In this document: positions 1 through 7,480 of the stretch, one piece after another
How the letters are laid out: each line of letters opens with the position of its first letter
How positions within the stretch are numbered: position 1 is the stretch's first letter
The notes under the pieces: generated by a model
Databases searched by the model: none
Told to the model about the DNA's origin: nothing
Seen by the model: only the letters and a program-made list of their open reading frames with translations
DNA from: Bacteroides sp. 214
Lineage (GTDB): Bacteria > Bacteroidota > Bacteroidia > Bacteroidales > Bacteroidaceae
NCBI RefSeq assembly: GCF_010501015.1
Contig: NZ_QVML01000023.1
Span: forward strand, 1-43,665
Direction: 5' to 3'
DNA: 43,665 bases
Position numbers and translations under genes: made by a program

Positions 1-364
1 AACTTAAAAGTTTCACTGTAGCGATGTTGTACGGTTTTATGCATAAATAAGAAAATATTATGCAGCAAAAAGGTGACAACCAAATCCCGTATAAGACAAT
101 AGATACAACATTGCATTGGTAAAAAGGCAACATTGCAGTGTTATTTACGCAATTGTAAATAGCTCAAAATCCACCCCGAAATACTTTGCAGAAGTGGGCT
201 CTGGGCTGGTATATTCGCCAAATAACTATCAAAATAGTTAAAACAGATTATATCACAAATAGTACCATTTAATACCTTGCTGTAATTACCGTACCAACAA
301 AGCCCATCGAATCATTTTTTTATATACATTTGCCAGCCGTAACCGTAAACGATACATAAACAAA
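1..364. other. Non-coding leader of the membrane HTH gene
   Basis: No gene is visible here. A perfect 7-bp inverted repeat (TATTTAC at 142-148, GTAAATA at 155-161) can form a hairpin without a T-tract. The 10-mer CAACATTGCA occurs twice, at 106-115 and 128-137, 22 bp apart, which could be a protein-binding direct repeat. TACATTTG at 325-332 fits the Bacteroidota -7 element TAnnTTTG and lies 32 bp before the ATG; no convincing -33 element precedes it. Confidence 0.45.
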
Positions 365-1411
365 ATGATAGCCAAGCTTTTGTACAGTATACTTCATTAT
401 TCCTTTTTAATATTCGTTCTTTGTGGTGCTATCCTATTTATAACCGATAGGCGAACCCGCTCTACGCAGATGCTCATAGGCGTTCTTGTCGTTAGCGGAC
501 TCTCGGCTTTGGCTCTCCTGCTTTCCGGCTATGACCTCGTTTCTTATAATAGTGATGCATTAAGTCCTGTGTATATTGTTGGCGGCACTATTGTGGGTAT
601 GCTACTCTTCTATTATGCACTGTTTTTAGCCTATCCCGGGTTGCACCCCCGATGTTATTTATCCTTCCTGATTCCTTTGGCAATACAAATCACGTTGTTG
701 TTAATAGCTCAGGCTTCGGGCATCACGTTTCGGACACTTGATGGATTTGGCGATGTAATGAAATACATCAATGAACCCAATGTATGGTTCCGCCTCCTGT
801 TGCTTCTCTTCACATTGTTTTATGCCATAGCGTTGGTGGCGCTTGGTATGCGCGCCCTCAGGTGGAACACCCCACAACGTAAAACCCTTCTTCTATCAAC
901 CTTTGCCCCGGCAGGCTTTGCGCTGACTTTCTTTCTCACCGCTATATGCTTTCCCGTTGGGGGACGCATTGTTAATAACCTCTACGCCATATCGTATGTA
1001 ATAACCCTCACCTGGCACTTAGCGTGGATAAACCGCGCCCGGCACGAGGTTGTTGCCCCCCCGGCACCAAAGAGTAAGAACACTGCCAGCCTGAAAAAAG
1101 TAATTCAACCCCTACTCACCGAACCCCTGCTTACACAAGCCAGTGAGGATGATTACCGTCGCAACTTCGGTAAGCTATACCCAACCGGCATCTACAGCCT
1201 GCGCCAGGGCATACCCGGCATTACCCGTAACGAAGAGCTGTATTGCAGCTTTGTGCAATTAAACCTCACTACCAACGAGATTGCCCGACTGTTGGGAATC
1301 AACCAAAAGAGCGTAACCAAAATACGCTACCGCCTACGGCTGAAAATGAATATTGAAGAAGGAACGGATATGGATGAGTTTATTCGTGGGCTTATTGAGG
1401 GGAGGGATTAA
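365..1411 (+). CDS. Membrane-anchored helix-turn-helix regulator
   Basis: The 348-residue protein has an N-terminal half of about six or seven hydrophobic segments (residues about 5-220) and a soluble C-terminal part. Near residues 290-335 it carries a LuxR-like helix-turn-helix (LTTNEIARLLGINQKSVTKI). This is a common Bacteroidota layout: a 7TM-type sensor joined to a DNA-binding domain. No receiver or kinase domain is visible, so any ligand would be sensed by the membrane part. It converges with the fimbrillin-like lipoprotein gene, and such regulators often sit beside the surface-protein genes they may control; that link is inference. The start follows a TAnnTTTG promoter element by 32 bp and has no clear Shine-Dalgarno, as is usual in this phylum. 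Confidence 0.75.
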   Translation: MIAKLLYSILHYSFLIFVLCGAILFITDRRTRSTQMLIGVLVVSGLSALALLLSGYDLVSYNSDALSPVYIVGGTIVGMLLFYYALFLAYPGLHPRCYLSFLIPLAIQITLLLIAQASGITFRTLDGFGDVMKYINEPNVWFRLLLLLFTLFYAIALVALGMRALRWNTPQRKTLLLSTFAPAGFALTFFLTAICFPVGGRIVNNLYAISYVITLTWHLAWINRARHEVVAPPAPKSKNTASLKKVIQPLLTEPLLTQASEDDYRRNFGKLYPTGIYSLRQGIPGITRNEELYCSFVQLNLTTNEIARLLGINQKSVTKIRYRLRLKMNIEEGTDMDEFIRGLIEGRD

Positions 1412-1413
1412 AC

Positions 1414-1515
1414 ACACACGTCATTGCGAGAACTTGTTCGAAGCAATCCAGAAAAACATTTACTTATGAATACCACTGGATTGCTTCGGGATAAACCCTC
1501 GCAATGACGTGTGTT
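1414..1515. repeat. Nested inverted repeat between convergent genes
   Basis: Outer arms are ACACACGTCATTGCGAG (1414-1430) and its exact reverse complement at 1499-1515. Inner arms are CGAAGCAATCCAG (1439-1451) and its exact reverse complement at 1476-1488. The long cruciform lies between two convergent genes. The core words CGTCATTGCGAG and AAGCAATCCAG belong to a dispersed palindromic repeat type widespread in bacterial genomes, including Bacteroidota. It may also act as a two-way transcription barrier, although there is no T-tract. Confidence 0.85.
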
Positions 1516-1529
1516 ATCTGGCTTTATTT

Positions 1530-3506
1530 TTAATGACCGCTACTGCAAGTAGTTAAGTCATCTGTTGCTGAATCAGAAGAAGATGGGGCGCCAATTAATT
1601 TCAATTTACCTACCGCTACGCTGGTGCAGCAGTTGTAAACATAACCCGAGAAACTGTTGTAATAATTCCTCCCTACAAGCAATCCAACTTCACCATCAGC
1701 ATCACCACTAATAGATTTACTTAAATTGTGACTGGTATGAATAGTAGCCCCATTAGAATTTTGACCTGCAATACCGCCCGTATGTTTTCCTCCAGAAACC
1801 GCGCCCATATTATAACAGGAATTCATATTACAATTAGAGTTATTCCAACCAACAATTCCTCCTATATAACTGGTAACATCGGGGCTGGTTTCAGTACTAC
1901 AAACAACCGATCCACTATTTGTACATTGCGTAATTGCAGCAGTAGCATCGCTTGTAGATAAAGCATCTCCTACAATTCCACCCAAAACCAATCTAATATA
2001 CTCTTTTTCATTACTGTCTACCCCACCAGTTAAGCTACCTGTAGCTTGACAATTATTTATTTTTGTGGCTTCTCTAATGCTGCCTACGATTTTACCTACA
2101 TAAAACCCCTCAGCAATTCCATTAGCTACAGCATTGCATTCCATTTTCCCTGTAGCAGTGCAACTAATCAGTGCAGAATTATTAGTGTATCCAATGATAG
2201 CACCAGCAAATAAATTACCACTACCACTTTCTCTCTTTACACTTATATCAGCAGCTACATGAAGATTGCTAATGCTGCCACCATTGTTTCTACCAAAAAA
2301 GCCTAAGTACTTTGAATCCGGCATTATTAATTTTCCACTAATAGTATGCCCACCGCCATCAAAATGACCTTTAAATAAAGGGACGCCTTGATATCCTGTT
2401 CCTAATCCTATCGGCGTCCAAGTAGCAGCAGTTACATGTATATCGGTGGTAAGTTTAAAGTATTTGCCTTCATAGGCATCGGGGGTTGTATTTATTTCCT
2501 TTACTAAGTATTTTAGTTGTGCGGCATTTGTTATCAGAAAAGGGTTTTCTTCACTATCTCCTACGCCAGTACCTGTAACCCATGATTCGCCAGTACCACC
2601 GGCAACAGCATCATCAAATACACTCGCAGCATCACTCGTACCACCTACCTCTGTCAAACTGCTTGTAACCACATTATACACCTTGCTTGCTACAATACTC
2701 TGCCCACTTGCACCAACAGCTATAGTACCTTTATACGCTTTTGGCTCATCGCTAATAGTACCCGATACATTCACATTCAGTGTTTGGGTTATTGTGGTGG
2801 GGAATACTACCAGATAAGCTATTCCGGTTGGTTCACTAATAACTTCATCAAGCGTTATAGTAAGGCTTTTAGCATAGGTGTATGGCTCATCACTGCTAAG
2901 TTTATAGCCTACCGCAAGTTCGCTGTTATCTTCATTACTAACGGTTAGTGTTTTGGGGATAAAGCCCGCCTCTATTGGAAAGTTAATCCTGAGAACCGAT
3001 ACAATGTGTTCAAATGCAATGTTCTGTGTTATATCAGTAATCTCCTTAGCCACCATATAATTAAATTCACCTATATGACCCATATTGTTATTACCTTCCT
3101 GTCGCTGTCCTAACAAGGTGAGGTCTACATCGGCTAAATTAACCGCAGCCCGGTGGGCGGGGTATACGGCGGTGTAGTTAGTAGCCTCTCCTATTGGTTC
3201 TGCGCCGATAAAGGTTGCGCTTGTTGCCTCCGCACCCGATAAAAGTGCGAGCACCTCACGGGTACCTCCTTTGTAAAAAGCAAAGGCATCATTCTCAGTC
3301 CATACTACACTGATGGTATTACCATCTGTATTATACGTATGTCCCAACCTTGTTTCCGGCTCATTACCATGCTTGGCAGTAACGGTTATGGTTTCGCGAA
3401 CCTCGGGTTCGGTTTGTGGTTGCTCCGGTGTTTCTATTTCATTGTTACAGGCAGCAAAGATGAATGATATTGCTGCTAAGTATATTAGTTTTCTGTAGCT
3501 TTTCAT
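1530..3506 (-). CDS. Fimbrillin-like surface lipoprotein with GLUG-type repeats
   Basis: The 658-residue protein starts with a lipoprotein signal peptide ending in a lipobox (FIFAAC, Cys19), so it should be lipidated and exported to the cell envelope. Residues about 35-290 look like the Bacteroidota fimbrillin (Mfa/FimA-like) fold, with the early VTAKHGNEPETRLGHTY segment typical of this family. Residues about 310-640 contain GLUG-type repeats, for example GGIVGDA, GGIVGWN and GGIAGQN, which form beta-strand repeats in surface adhesins. The likely role is surface adhesion or a minor fimbrial component. It lies 13 bp downstream of a small conserved-type protein and is probably co-transcribed with it. 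The partner or ligand cannot be read from the sequence. Confidence 0.8.
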   Translation of the reverse strand: MKSYRKLIYLAAISFIFAACNNEIETPEQPQTEPEVRETITVTAKHGNEPETRLGHTYNTDGNTISVVWTENDAFAFYKGGTREVLALLSGAEATSATFIGAEPIGEATNYTAVYPAHRAAVNLADVDLTLLGQRQEGNNNMGHIGEFNYMVAKEITDITQNIAFEHIVSVLRINFPIEAGFIPKTLTVSNEDNSELAVGYKLSSDEPYTYAKSLTITLDEVISEPTGIAYLVVFPTTITQTLNVNVSGTISDEPKAYKGTIAVGASGQSIVASKVYNVVTSSLTEVGGTSDAASVFDDAVAGGTGESWVTGTGVGDSEENPFLITNAAQLKYLVKEINTTPDAYEGKYFKLTTDIHVTAATWTPIGLGTGYQGVPLFKGHFDGGGHTISGKLIMPDSKYLGFFGRNNGGSISNLHVAADISVKRESGSGNLFAGAIIGYTNNSALISCTATGKMECNAVANGIAEGFYVGKIVGSIREATKINNCQATGSLTGGVDSNEKEYIRLVLGGIVGDALSTSDATAAITQCTNSGSVVCSTETSPDVTSYIGGIVGWNNSNCNMNSCYNMGAVSGGKHTGGIAGQNSNGATIHTSHNLSKSISGDADGEVGLLVGRNYYNSFSGYVYNCCTSVAVGKLKLIGAPSSSDSATDDLTTCSSGH

Positions 3507-3519
3507 GGCTATTACTTGT

Positions 3520-3738
3520 TTACGTTAAAATGTCATTAATTAAATCTTCCCACTCCTGCGAAGCGCTTGCGCTTTGATGGATGCTTTTTCTACTACGGGT
3601 GGAGGAAGAAGAATAGTTCCAATCACCTCCACTTCCAAAGTCGTCAACATTTCCACCACCGGGACTTCCTGCTATTACTCCTTCATTCTCTACCTCTATC
3701 ACCTCAATTGCGGGCGACAGATACTTTTCTTTGTTCAT
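3520..3738 (-). CDS. Small Bacteroidota protein with SPAIEVIEVENEG motif
   Basis: About 72 residues from the preferred start MNKEKYLSP; an in-frame ATG four codons upstream (3750) is also possible. It has no signal peptide. The N-terminal part, SPAIEVIEVENEGVIAGS, is followed by a Gly/Asp stretch (PGGGNVDDFGSGGDW) and a Ser/Arg-rich tail. Short proteins of the form 'SPxIEVIEVExEG' occur widely in Bacteroidales, often just upstream of fimbrillin-like genes, and have no assigned function to my knowledge. It is the first gene of a probable two-gene leftward transcript with the fimbrillin-like lipoprotein. The leader-then-Gly-rich layout could suggest a processed peptide, but no processing enzyme is nearby. 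Confidence 0.65.
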   Translation of the reverse strand: MNKEKYLSPAIEVIEVENEGVIAGSPGGGNVDDFGSGGDWNYSSSSTRSRKSIHQSASASQEWEDLINDILT

Positions 3739-3845
3739 TTTGTATGTCATATTCTTTTTAAATAAATAGATTATTTTCTTTATTTTTTAATTCACTGCTT
3801 AAAAGTACAGTATATACTAGTGAAGTAAATGCCGGAAATGCAATT

Positions 3846-3869
3846 GTCCACCCTTTTGTCTACCTTTTA
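3846..3869 (-). promoter_or_regulatory. Tandem 12-bp direct repeat, putative operator
   Basis: Two directly abutting 12-mers (GTCCACCCTTTT and GTCTACCTTTTA on the plus strand) match at 9 of 12 positions. They lie about 110 bp upstream of the small protein/fimbrillin operon. Abutting direct repeats of this size are typical of binding sites for dimeric regulators of the LytTR or LuxR type. A short palindrome TTGGCATTGCCAA follows at 3879-3891. No clear promoter consensus was found for the leftward operon; the rest of 3751-4008 shows no gene. Confidence 0.35.
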
Positions 3870-4008
3870 GGGGCTGTTTTGGCATTGCCAAGTGGGGGAA
3901 GTTAGGTAGATGATAGATTCCCAATTTTTATTCTCTTAGAGGAAAGGATAAAATGAAAACAAAATAAAGGAGTATGAATAATTAAGGCTAAAAAAAATAG
4001 TAGCAGAA

Positions 4009-4038
4009 TTGTGTACTGAAGTAATTTGCATATCTTTG
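4009..4038 (+). promoter_or_regulatory. Bacteroidota-type promoter of the 4080 gene and recA
   Basis: TTG at 4009-4011 and TATCTTTG (TAnnTTTG) at 4031-4038 are separated by 19 bp, matching the primary sigma factor consensus of Bacteroidota. The start codon is 42 bp downstream. Confidence 0.75.
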
Positions 4039-4079
4039 CTAAGTTATATATCAATACTTAAATACTTAAATTCACTTTA

Positions 4080-5273
4080 ATGGGAAGAGTTCTAATTATT
4101 GGTGCAGGCGGTGTAGGAACCGTTGTGGCACATAAAGTTGCACAAAATGCGGATGTATTTACCGACATCATGATAGCCAGTCGCACCAAGTCCAAATGCG
4201 ATGATATAGTAAAGGCAATTGGCAACCCGAATATCAAAACAGCAAAAATTGATGCGGACAATGTAGAGGAAATGGTCGTGTTGTTCAACGAGTTCAAACC
4301 AGATATCGTTATCAATGTGGCACTTCCGTATCAAGACTTAACAATTATGGAAGCTTGTCTGCAGGCTGGCGTAAACTACCTGGATACAGCCAACTATGAG
4401 CCTAAAGATGTTGCACATTTTGAATATAGCTGGCAGTGGGCATATCATGAACGTTTCAAAGAAGCCGGACTGACGGCTATCTTGGGTTGTGGCTTCGACC
4501 CGGGTGTGAGTGGCATCTTTACAGCTTATGCCGCGAAGCATTACTTCGACGAAATACATTACCTCGATATTGTAGATTGTAACGCGGGCGACCATCACAA
4601 AGCTTTCGCTACCAACTTCAATCCCGAAATCAACATTCGCGAGATAACTCAGAACGGACGCTACTACCAAGACGGAGAATGGATAGAAACCAAACCATTG
4701 GAAATTCATCAAGATATAACCTATCCTAATATTGGTCCAAAAGATTCGTACCTGTTGTTTCACGAAGAGCTGGAGTCGTTGGTAAAGAATTATCCAACTA
4801 TTAAACGCGCACGTTTCTGGATGACCTTTGGGCAGGAGTACCTGACACATTTGCGTGTGATTCAAAACATAGGTATGGCTCGTATAGACGAGGTGGAGTA
4901 CAACGGACAAAAAATTGTACCGCTTCAATTCCTTAAAGCTGTGTTGCCAAACCCACAGGATTTAGGCGAAAACTACACCGGTGAGACTTCCATTGGTTGT
5001 AGAATACGCGGTATTAAAGATGGCAAAGAAACGACCTATTATATATACAACAACTGTAGTCACGAAGCTGCTTACAAAGAAACAGGTATGCAAGCTGTGA
5101 GCTACACTACCGGGGTGCCTGCCATGATTGGAGCTATGATGTTCCTCAAAGGCGAATGGAACACCACAGGTGTGTTGAACGTAGAAGAGTTTAATCCCGA
5201 CCCATTCATGGAACAACTCAATAAACAGGGACTTCCCTGGCATGAAGTTCATGGTGGCGACCTGGAACTGTAA
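4080..5273 (+). CDS. Carboxynorspermidine synthase (saccharopine dehydrogenase family)
   Basis: The 397-residue protein has an N-terminal Rossmann NAD(P)-binding motif (GAGGVG, residues 8-13). The mid-protein region with NVALPYQDLTIMEACLQAGVNYLDTANYE is typical of the Lys1/saccharopine dehydrogenase-like family. Length and sequence style match the carboxynorspermidine synthases of Bacteroidota, which condense aspartate semialdehyde with a diamine for the alternative spermidine route; this substrate is family-level inference. It would act in the cytoplasm. It is driven by a good TTG-N19-TAnnTTTG promoter and lies 40 bp upstream of recA with no terminator between them, so the two are probably co-transcribed. 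A lysine-pathway role as a true saccharopine dehydrogenase is the main alternative. Confidence 0.85.
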   Translation: MGRVLIIGAGGVGTVVAHKVAQNADVFTDIMIASRTKSKCDDIVKAIGNPNIKTAKIDADNVEEMVVLFNEFKPDIVINVALPYQDLTIMEACLQAGVNYLDTANYEPKDVAHFEYSWQWAYHERFKEAGLTAILGCGFDPGVSGIFTAYAAKHYFDEIHYLDIVDCNAGDHHKAFATNFNPEINIREITQNGRYYQDGEWIETKPLEIHQDITYPNIGPKDSYLLFHEELESLVKNYPTIKRARFWMTFGQEYLTHLRVIQNIGMARIDEVEYNGQKIVPLQFLKAVLPNPQDLGENYTGETSIGCRIRGIKDGKETTYYIYNNCSHEAAYKETGMQAVSYTTGVPAMIGAMMFLKGEWNTTGVLNVEEFNPDPFMEQLNKQGLPWHEVHGGDLEL

Positions 5274-5313
5274 AAAACGAAAAAGTATTCATTTTAATAC
5301 ATAAAGAAATAAT

Positions 5314-6345
5314 ATGGCTAAAAAAGACGAATTGGGCATTGATTCAAAAGCATCGGGCAGCGAGAAGCTGAAAGCGCTTCAGGCAGCGATGGATAAAATA
5401 GAAAAGAACTTCGGCAAGGGAGCTATCATGAAGATGGGCGACAGTGCTGTAGAAGAAATTGAAGTAATCCCAACGGGCTCTGTTTCACTGAATTATGCGC
5501 TTGGTGTAGGTGGTTATCCGCGTGGTAGAATAGTAGAGATATACGGACCTGAGTCTTCGGGTAAAACTACGTTGGCTATTCACGCCATTGCCGAAGCGCA
5601 GAAAGCGGGTGGGGTAGCAGCTTTTATAGATGCAGAACATGCGTTCGACCGCTTTTATGCCGAAAAACTGGGTGTGAATGTCGAAGAGTTGCTGATTTCT
5701 CAACCGGACAATGGTGAGCAAGCACTCGAAATAGCGGAGCAACTGATTCGTTCATCGGCTATTGATATCATTGTGATTGACTCTGTTGCCGCTTTGACTC
5801 CGAAAGCGGAGATTGAAGGCGATATGGGCGAAAACAAAGTAGGATTGCAGGCACGTTTGATGTCGCAGGCACTACGTAAATTGACCTCGGCGGTAAGCAA
5901 AACACGCACTACCTGTATCTTTATCAACCAGTTGCGCGAAAAGATCGGTGTTATGTTTGGTAATCCCGAAACAACCACCGGTGGTAACGCGTTGAAGTTC
6001 TACGCTTCTGTGCGTGTGGATATTCGTGGCGGACAACAAATAAAAGATGGCGATGAAGTGATTGGTAAACAAACCAAGGTGAAGGTGGTGAAGAACAAAG
6101 TTGCCCCTCCTTTCCGCAGAGCAGAATTTGACATCATGTTTGGCGAAGGTATTTCGCGCACCGGCGAGATTGTAGACTTGGGTGCCGACTTGGGTGTTAT
6201 CAAGAAGAGCGGCTCATGGTACAGCTATCAAGATACGAAGCTGGCGCAAGGACGTGACGCTACGAAACAAGTAATTGCCGATAATCCCGAATTGGCAGAA
6301 GAACTGGAAGCACAGATCTTTGAGGCGTTGGGGAATAAGGCGTAA
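5314..6345 (+). CDS. recA: Recombinase RecA
   Basis: The 343-residue protein has the usual length and motifs of bacterial RecA: Walker [10 protein letters not shown] (residues 78-86), Walker B region [14 protein letters not shown] (about 150-163), and the L2/DNA-binding area [22 protein letters not shown]. It forms ATP-dependent filaments on single-stranded DNA, drives homologous strand exchange and activates SOS autocleavage. No LexA-type operator was seen immediately upstream; transcription probably comes from the promoter before the 4080 gene. A strong hairpin terminator follows 25 bp after the stop. Confidence 0.98.
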   Translation: MAKKDELGIDSKASGSEKLKALQAAMDKIEKNFGKGAIMKMGDSAVEEIEVIPTGSVSLNYALGVGGYPRGRIVEIYGPESSGKTTLAIHAIAEAQKAGGVAAFIDAEHAFDRFYAEKLGVNVEELLISQPDNGEQALEIAEQLIRSSAIDIIVIDSVAALTPKAEIEGDMGENKVGLQARLMSQALRKLTSAVSKTRTTCIFINQLREKIGVMFGNPETTTGGNALKFYASVRVDIRGGQQIKDGDEVIGKQTKVKVVKNKVAPPFRRAEFDIMFGEGISRTGEIVDLGADLGVIKKSGSWYSYQDTKLAQGRDATKQVIADNPELAEELEAQIFEALGNKA

Positions 6346-6370
6346 GTCATTACTATATAATAAAAATATA

Positions 6371-6409
6371 ATCGCGAGCAGCCAGGTAAGGTTGTTCGCG
6401 ATTTTTTTT
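6371..6409 (+). terminator. Rho-independent terminator of recA
   Basis: A 13-bp stem (ATCGCGAGCAGCC / GGTTGTTCGCGAT, with G-U pairs) and a 6-nt loop is followed by a run of eight T. Confidence 0.85.
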
Positions 6410-6439
6410 GAATGATATTATCGTAACGCTTTGATATAT

Positions 6440-6475
6440 GAGGGTGTGTCAAAACGAAGAGATTGACACACCCTC
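6440..6475. terminator. Perfect 13-bp hairpin with T-rich tail
   Basis: GAGGGTGTGTCAA (6440-6452) pairs perfectly with TTGACACACCCTC (6463-6475), followed by TTTCTTTTTTT. It can act as a second terminator after recA. The arm is echoed as GATACACCCTC near 6749-6760, which marks it as the edge of a larger repeat. Confidence 0.65.
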
Positions 6476-6760
6476 TTTCTTTTTTTATAATTACACCTGC
6501 AAGCAGAAGGCTGAAAGCCTGACATATTTTGCCTGGGGTAAAACCCCAGGACAGTGATTACAACAAGCAAAAAGTTCTGAAAGAACGGCACTAAAAGCCA
6601 ATAGGGTGCCGCTCTTACAGAGCTTGAATTCACGTGGGCGATTCCAAAGCCCAGGGCTGCACTCGCTTCGCTCCCTGACCCTGGGCTAAGTATGTCGCGC
6701 TGTCAGCGCTTCGACGTTTGATACGCTCCCTATAACGAAGTCGTTTTTGATACACCCTCA
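6440..6760. repeat. Structured non-coding repeat with several nested palindromes
   Basis: This stretch is made of short inverted repeats rather than genes: a 13-bp hairpin; CCTGGGGTAAAACCCCAGG at about 6531-6549; a degenerate pair around GAACGGCAC and GTGCCGCTC (about 6576-6622); CCCAGGG/CCCTGGG-type arms flanking a TTCGCTCC loop (about 6650-6687); and GCGCTGTCAGCGC near 6697-6709. A TACACCCTC copy closes the unit. Similar palindromic mosaics occur dispersed in Bacteroidota genomes and may be non-autonomous mobile units (REP/MITE-like). No open reading frame of substance is present. Confidence 0.65.
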
Positions 6761-6772
6761 GCTTCTTTATTT

Positions 6773-7354
6773 CTATAACTCTTCTGCTTTGATTCCCAGT
6801 GCTTGCATCATGGGGTATGCCAATACCTCGTTGCGATATCCTGTAGGGCGGTTTATGGAATTGTCCATGCTGAATACGGCTATTTTCTTTTGTTTGCTTT
6901 CGGCAAGAATCGTAGCCAGTTCTTCTCCGCACTCGTTCATGTTCAGAACAAGTAAGATGTTTTTTGTTTCTTTGGAGTCTGTGATGAGCGAGGCAAGCTC
7001 TAGTAATAGTTCCTGGCGGGTAGAAACATCTTCGGGCGAGAGGCTGGCGAAGGTGTATTCTGTCTCTCCGTTGCGAAAGGCGGTGCCGTTTAACTCAGTG
7101 GTGAGGTTGGAGGGAGTGCTATGTATGAGGGTAGTCTCTTTTTGCTCATAAACGAAAATGGTTTGTATCTCGGACTGCGTTTCTGGCAGACCGAAGTCGA
7201 GTGACAAATATGTAACGAAACCAGCCATATCCATAGGTTGTAATGGTCGTCCGAGCATACGCTCAAAATTGCGCTTCAAATCGGTGATTACGAAGTTGAG
7301 ATAGGTGGCATCAATGAGAATGACCGTTTGAGGAAGCTTCAGCTGTTCGTTCAT
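6773..7354 (-). CDS. Conserved Bacteroidales hypothetical protein divergent from clpB
   Basis: I do not recognise a characterised family. The product is about 193 residues from the start MNEQLKLPQTVILIDATYLN. An upstream in-frame ATG (7399) is rejected because a promoter element lies inside that extension. The protein is soluble, with alternating hydrophobic strands and helices. The early strand-Asp pattern ILIDATYLN and the later LLVLNMNECGEELATILAESKQKKIAVFSM segment resemble a Rossmann-like NYN/PIN nuclease fold, but catalytic acidic residues cannot be assigned with confidence. It is transcribed away from clpB. Confidence 0.7.
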   Translation of the reverse strand: MNEQLKLPQTVILIDATYLNFVITDLKRNFERMLGRPLQPMDMAGFVTYLSLDFGLPETQSEIQTIFVYEQKETTLIHSTPSNLTTELNGTAFRNGETEYTFASLSPEDVSTRQELLLELASLITDSKETKNILLVLNMNECGEELATILAESKQKKIAVFSMDNSINRPTGYRNEVLAYPMMQALGIKAEEL

Positions 7355-7378
7355 AATGAGTTGTTTTGTTCTAGTGTG

Positions 7379-7410
7379 CAAAGATACATTTTCTGTCAAA
7401 ATGACACAAA
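7379..7410 (-). promoter_or_regulatory. Promoter of the leftward hypothetical gene
   Basis: On the minus strand TATCTTTG (7386-7379) lies 20 bp downstream of a TTTG (7410-7407). Transcription would start near 7372, so translation must begin at the internal ATG at 7354. Confidence 0.75.
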
Positions 7411-7466
7411 ATTGTCTTTGGCAAATCTTTTGTGCCTTATCGGTTGTTATTACTAAACGAATAAGA

Positions 7467-7472
7467 AAGGAG
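7467..7472 (+). promoter_or_regulatory. Strong Shine-Dalgarno of clpB
   Basis: AAGGAG lies 8 bp before the clpB ATG. Most genes in this window lack a clear Shine-Dalgarno, so this one stands out and fixes the start. Confidence 0.7.
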
Positions 7473-7480
7473 AACCTAAT

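Noticed and set aside
4338..4928. Minus-strand 196-codon frame inside the carboxynorspermidine synthase gene
   Set aside because: It is antisense to a clear conserved enzyme and its product has no coherent domain pattern.
7355..7399. Upstream start for the hypothetical gene at 6773
   Set aside because: The promoter -7 element (7379-7386) lies within this extension, so it would not be transcribed.
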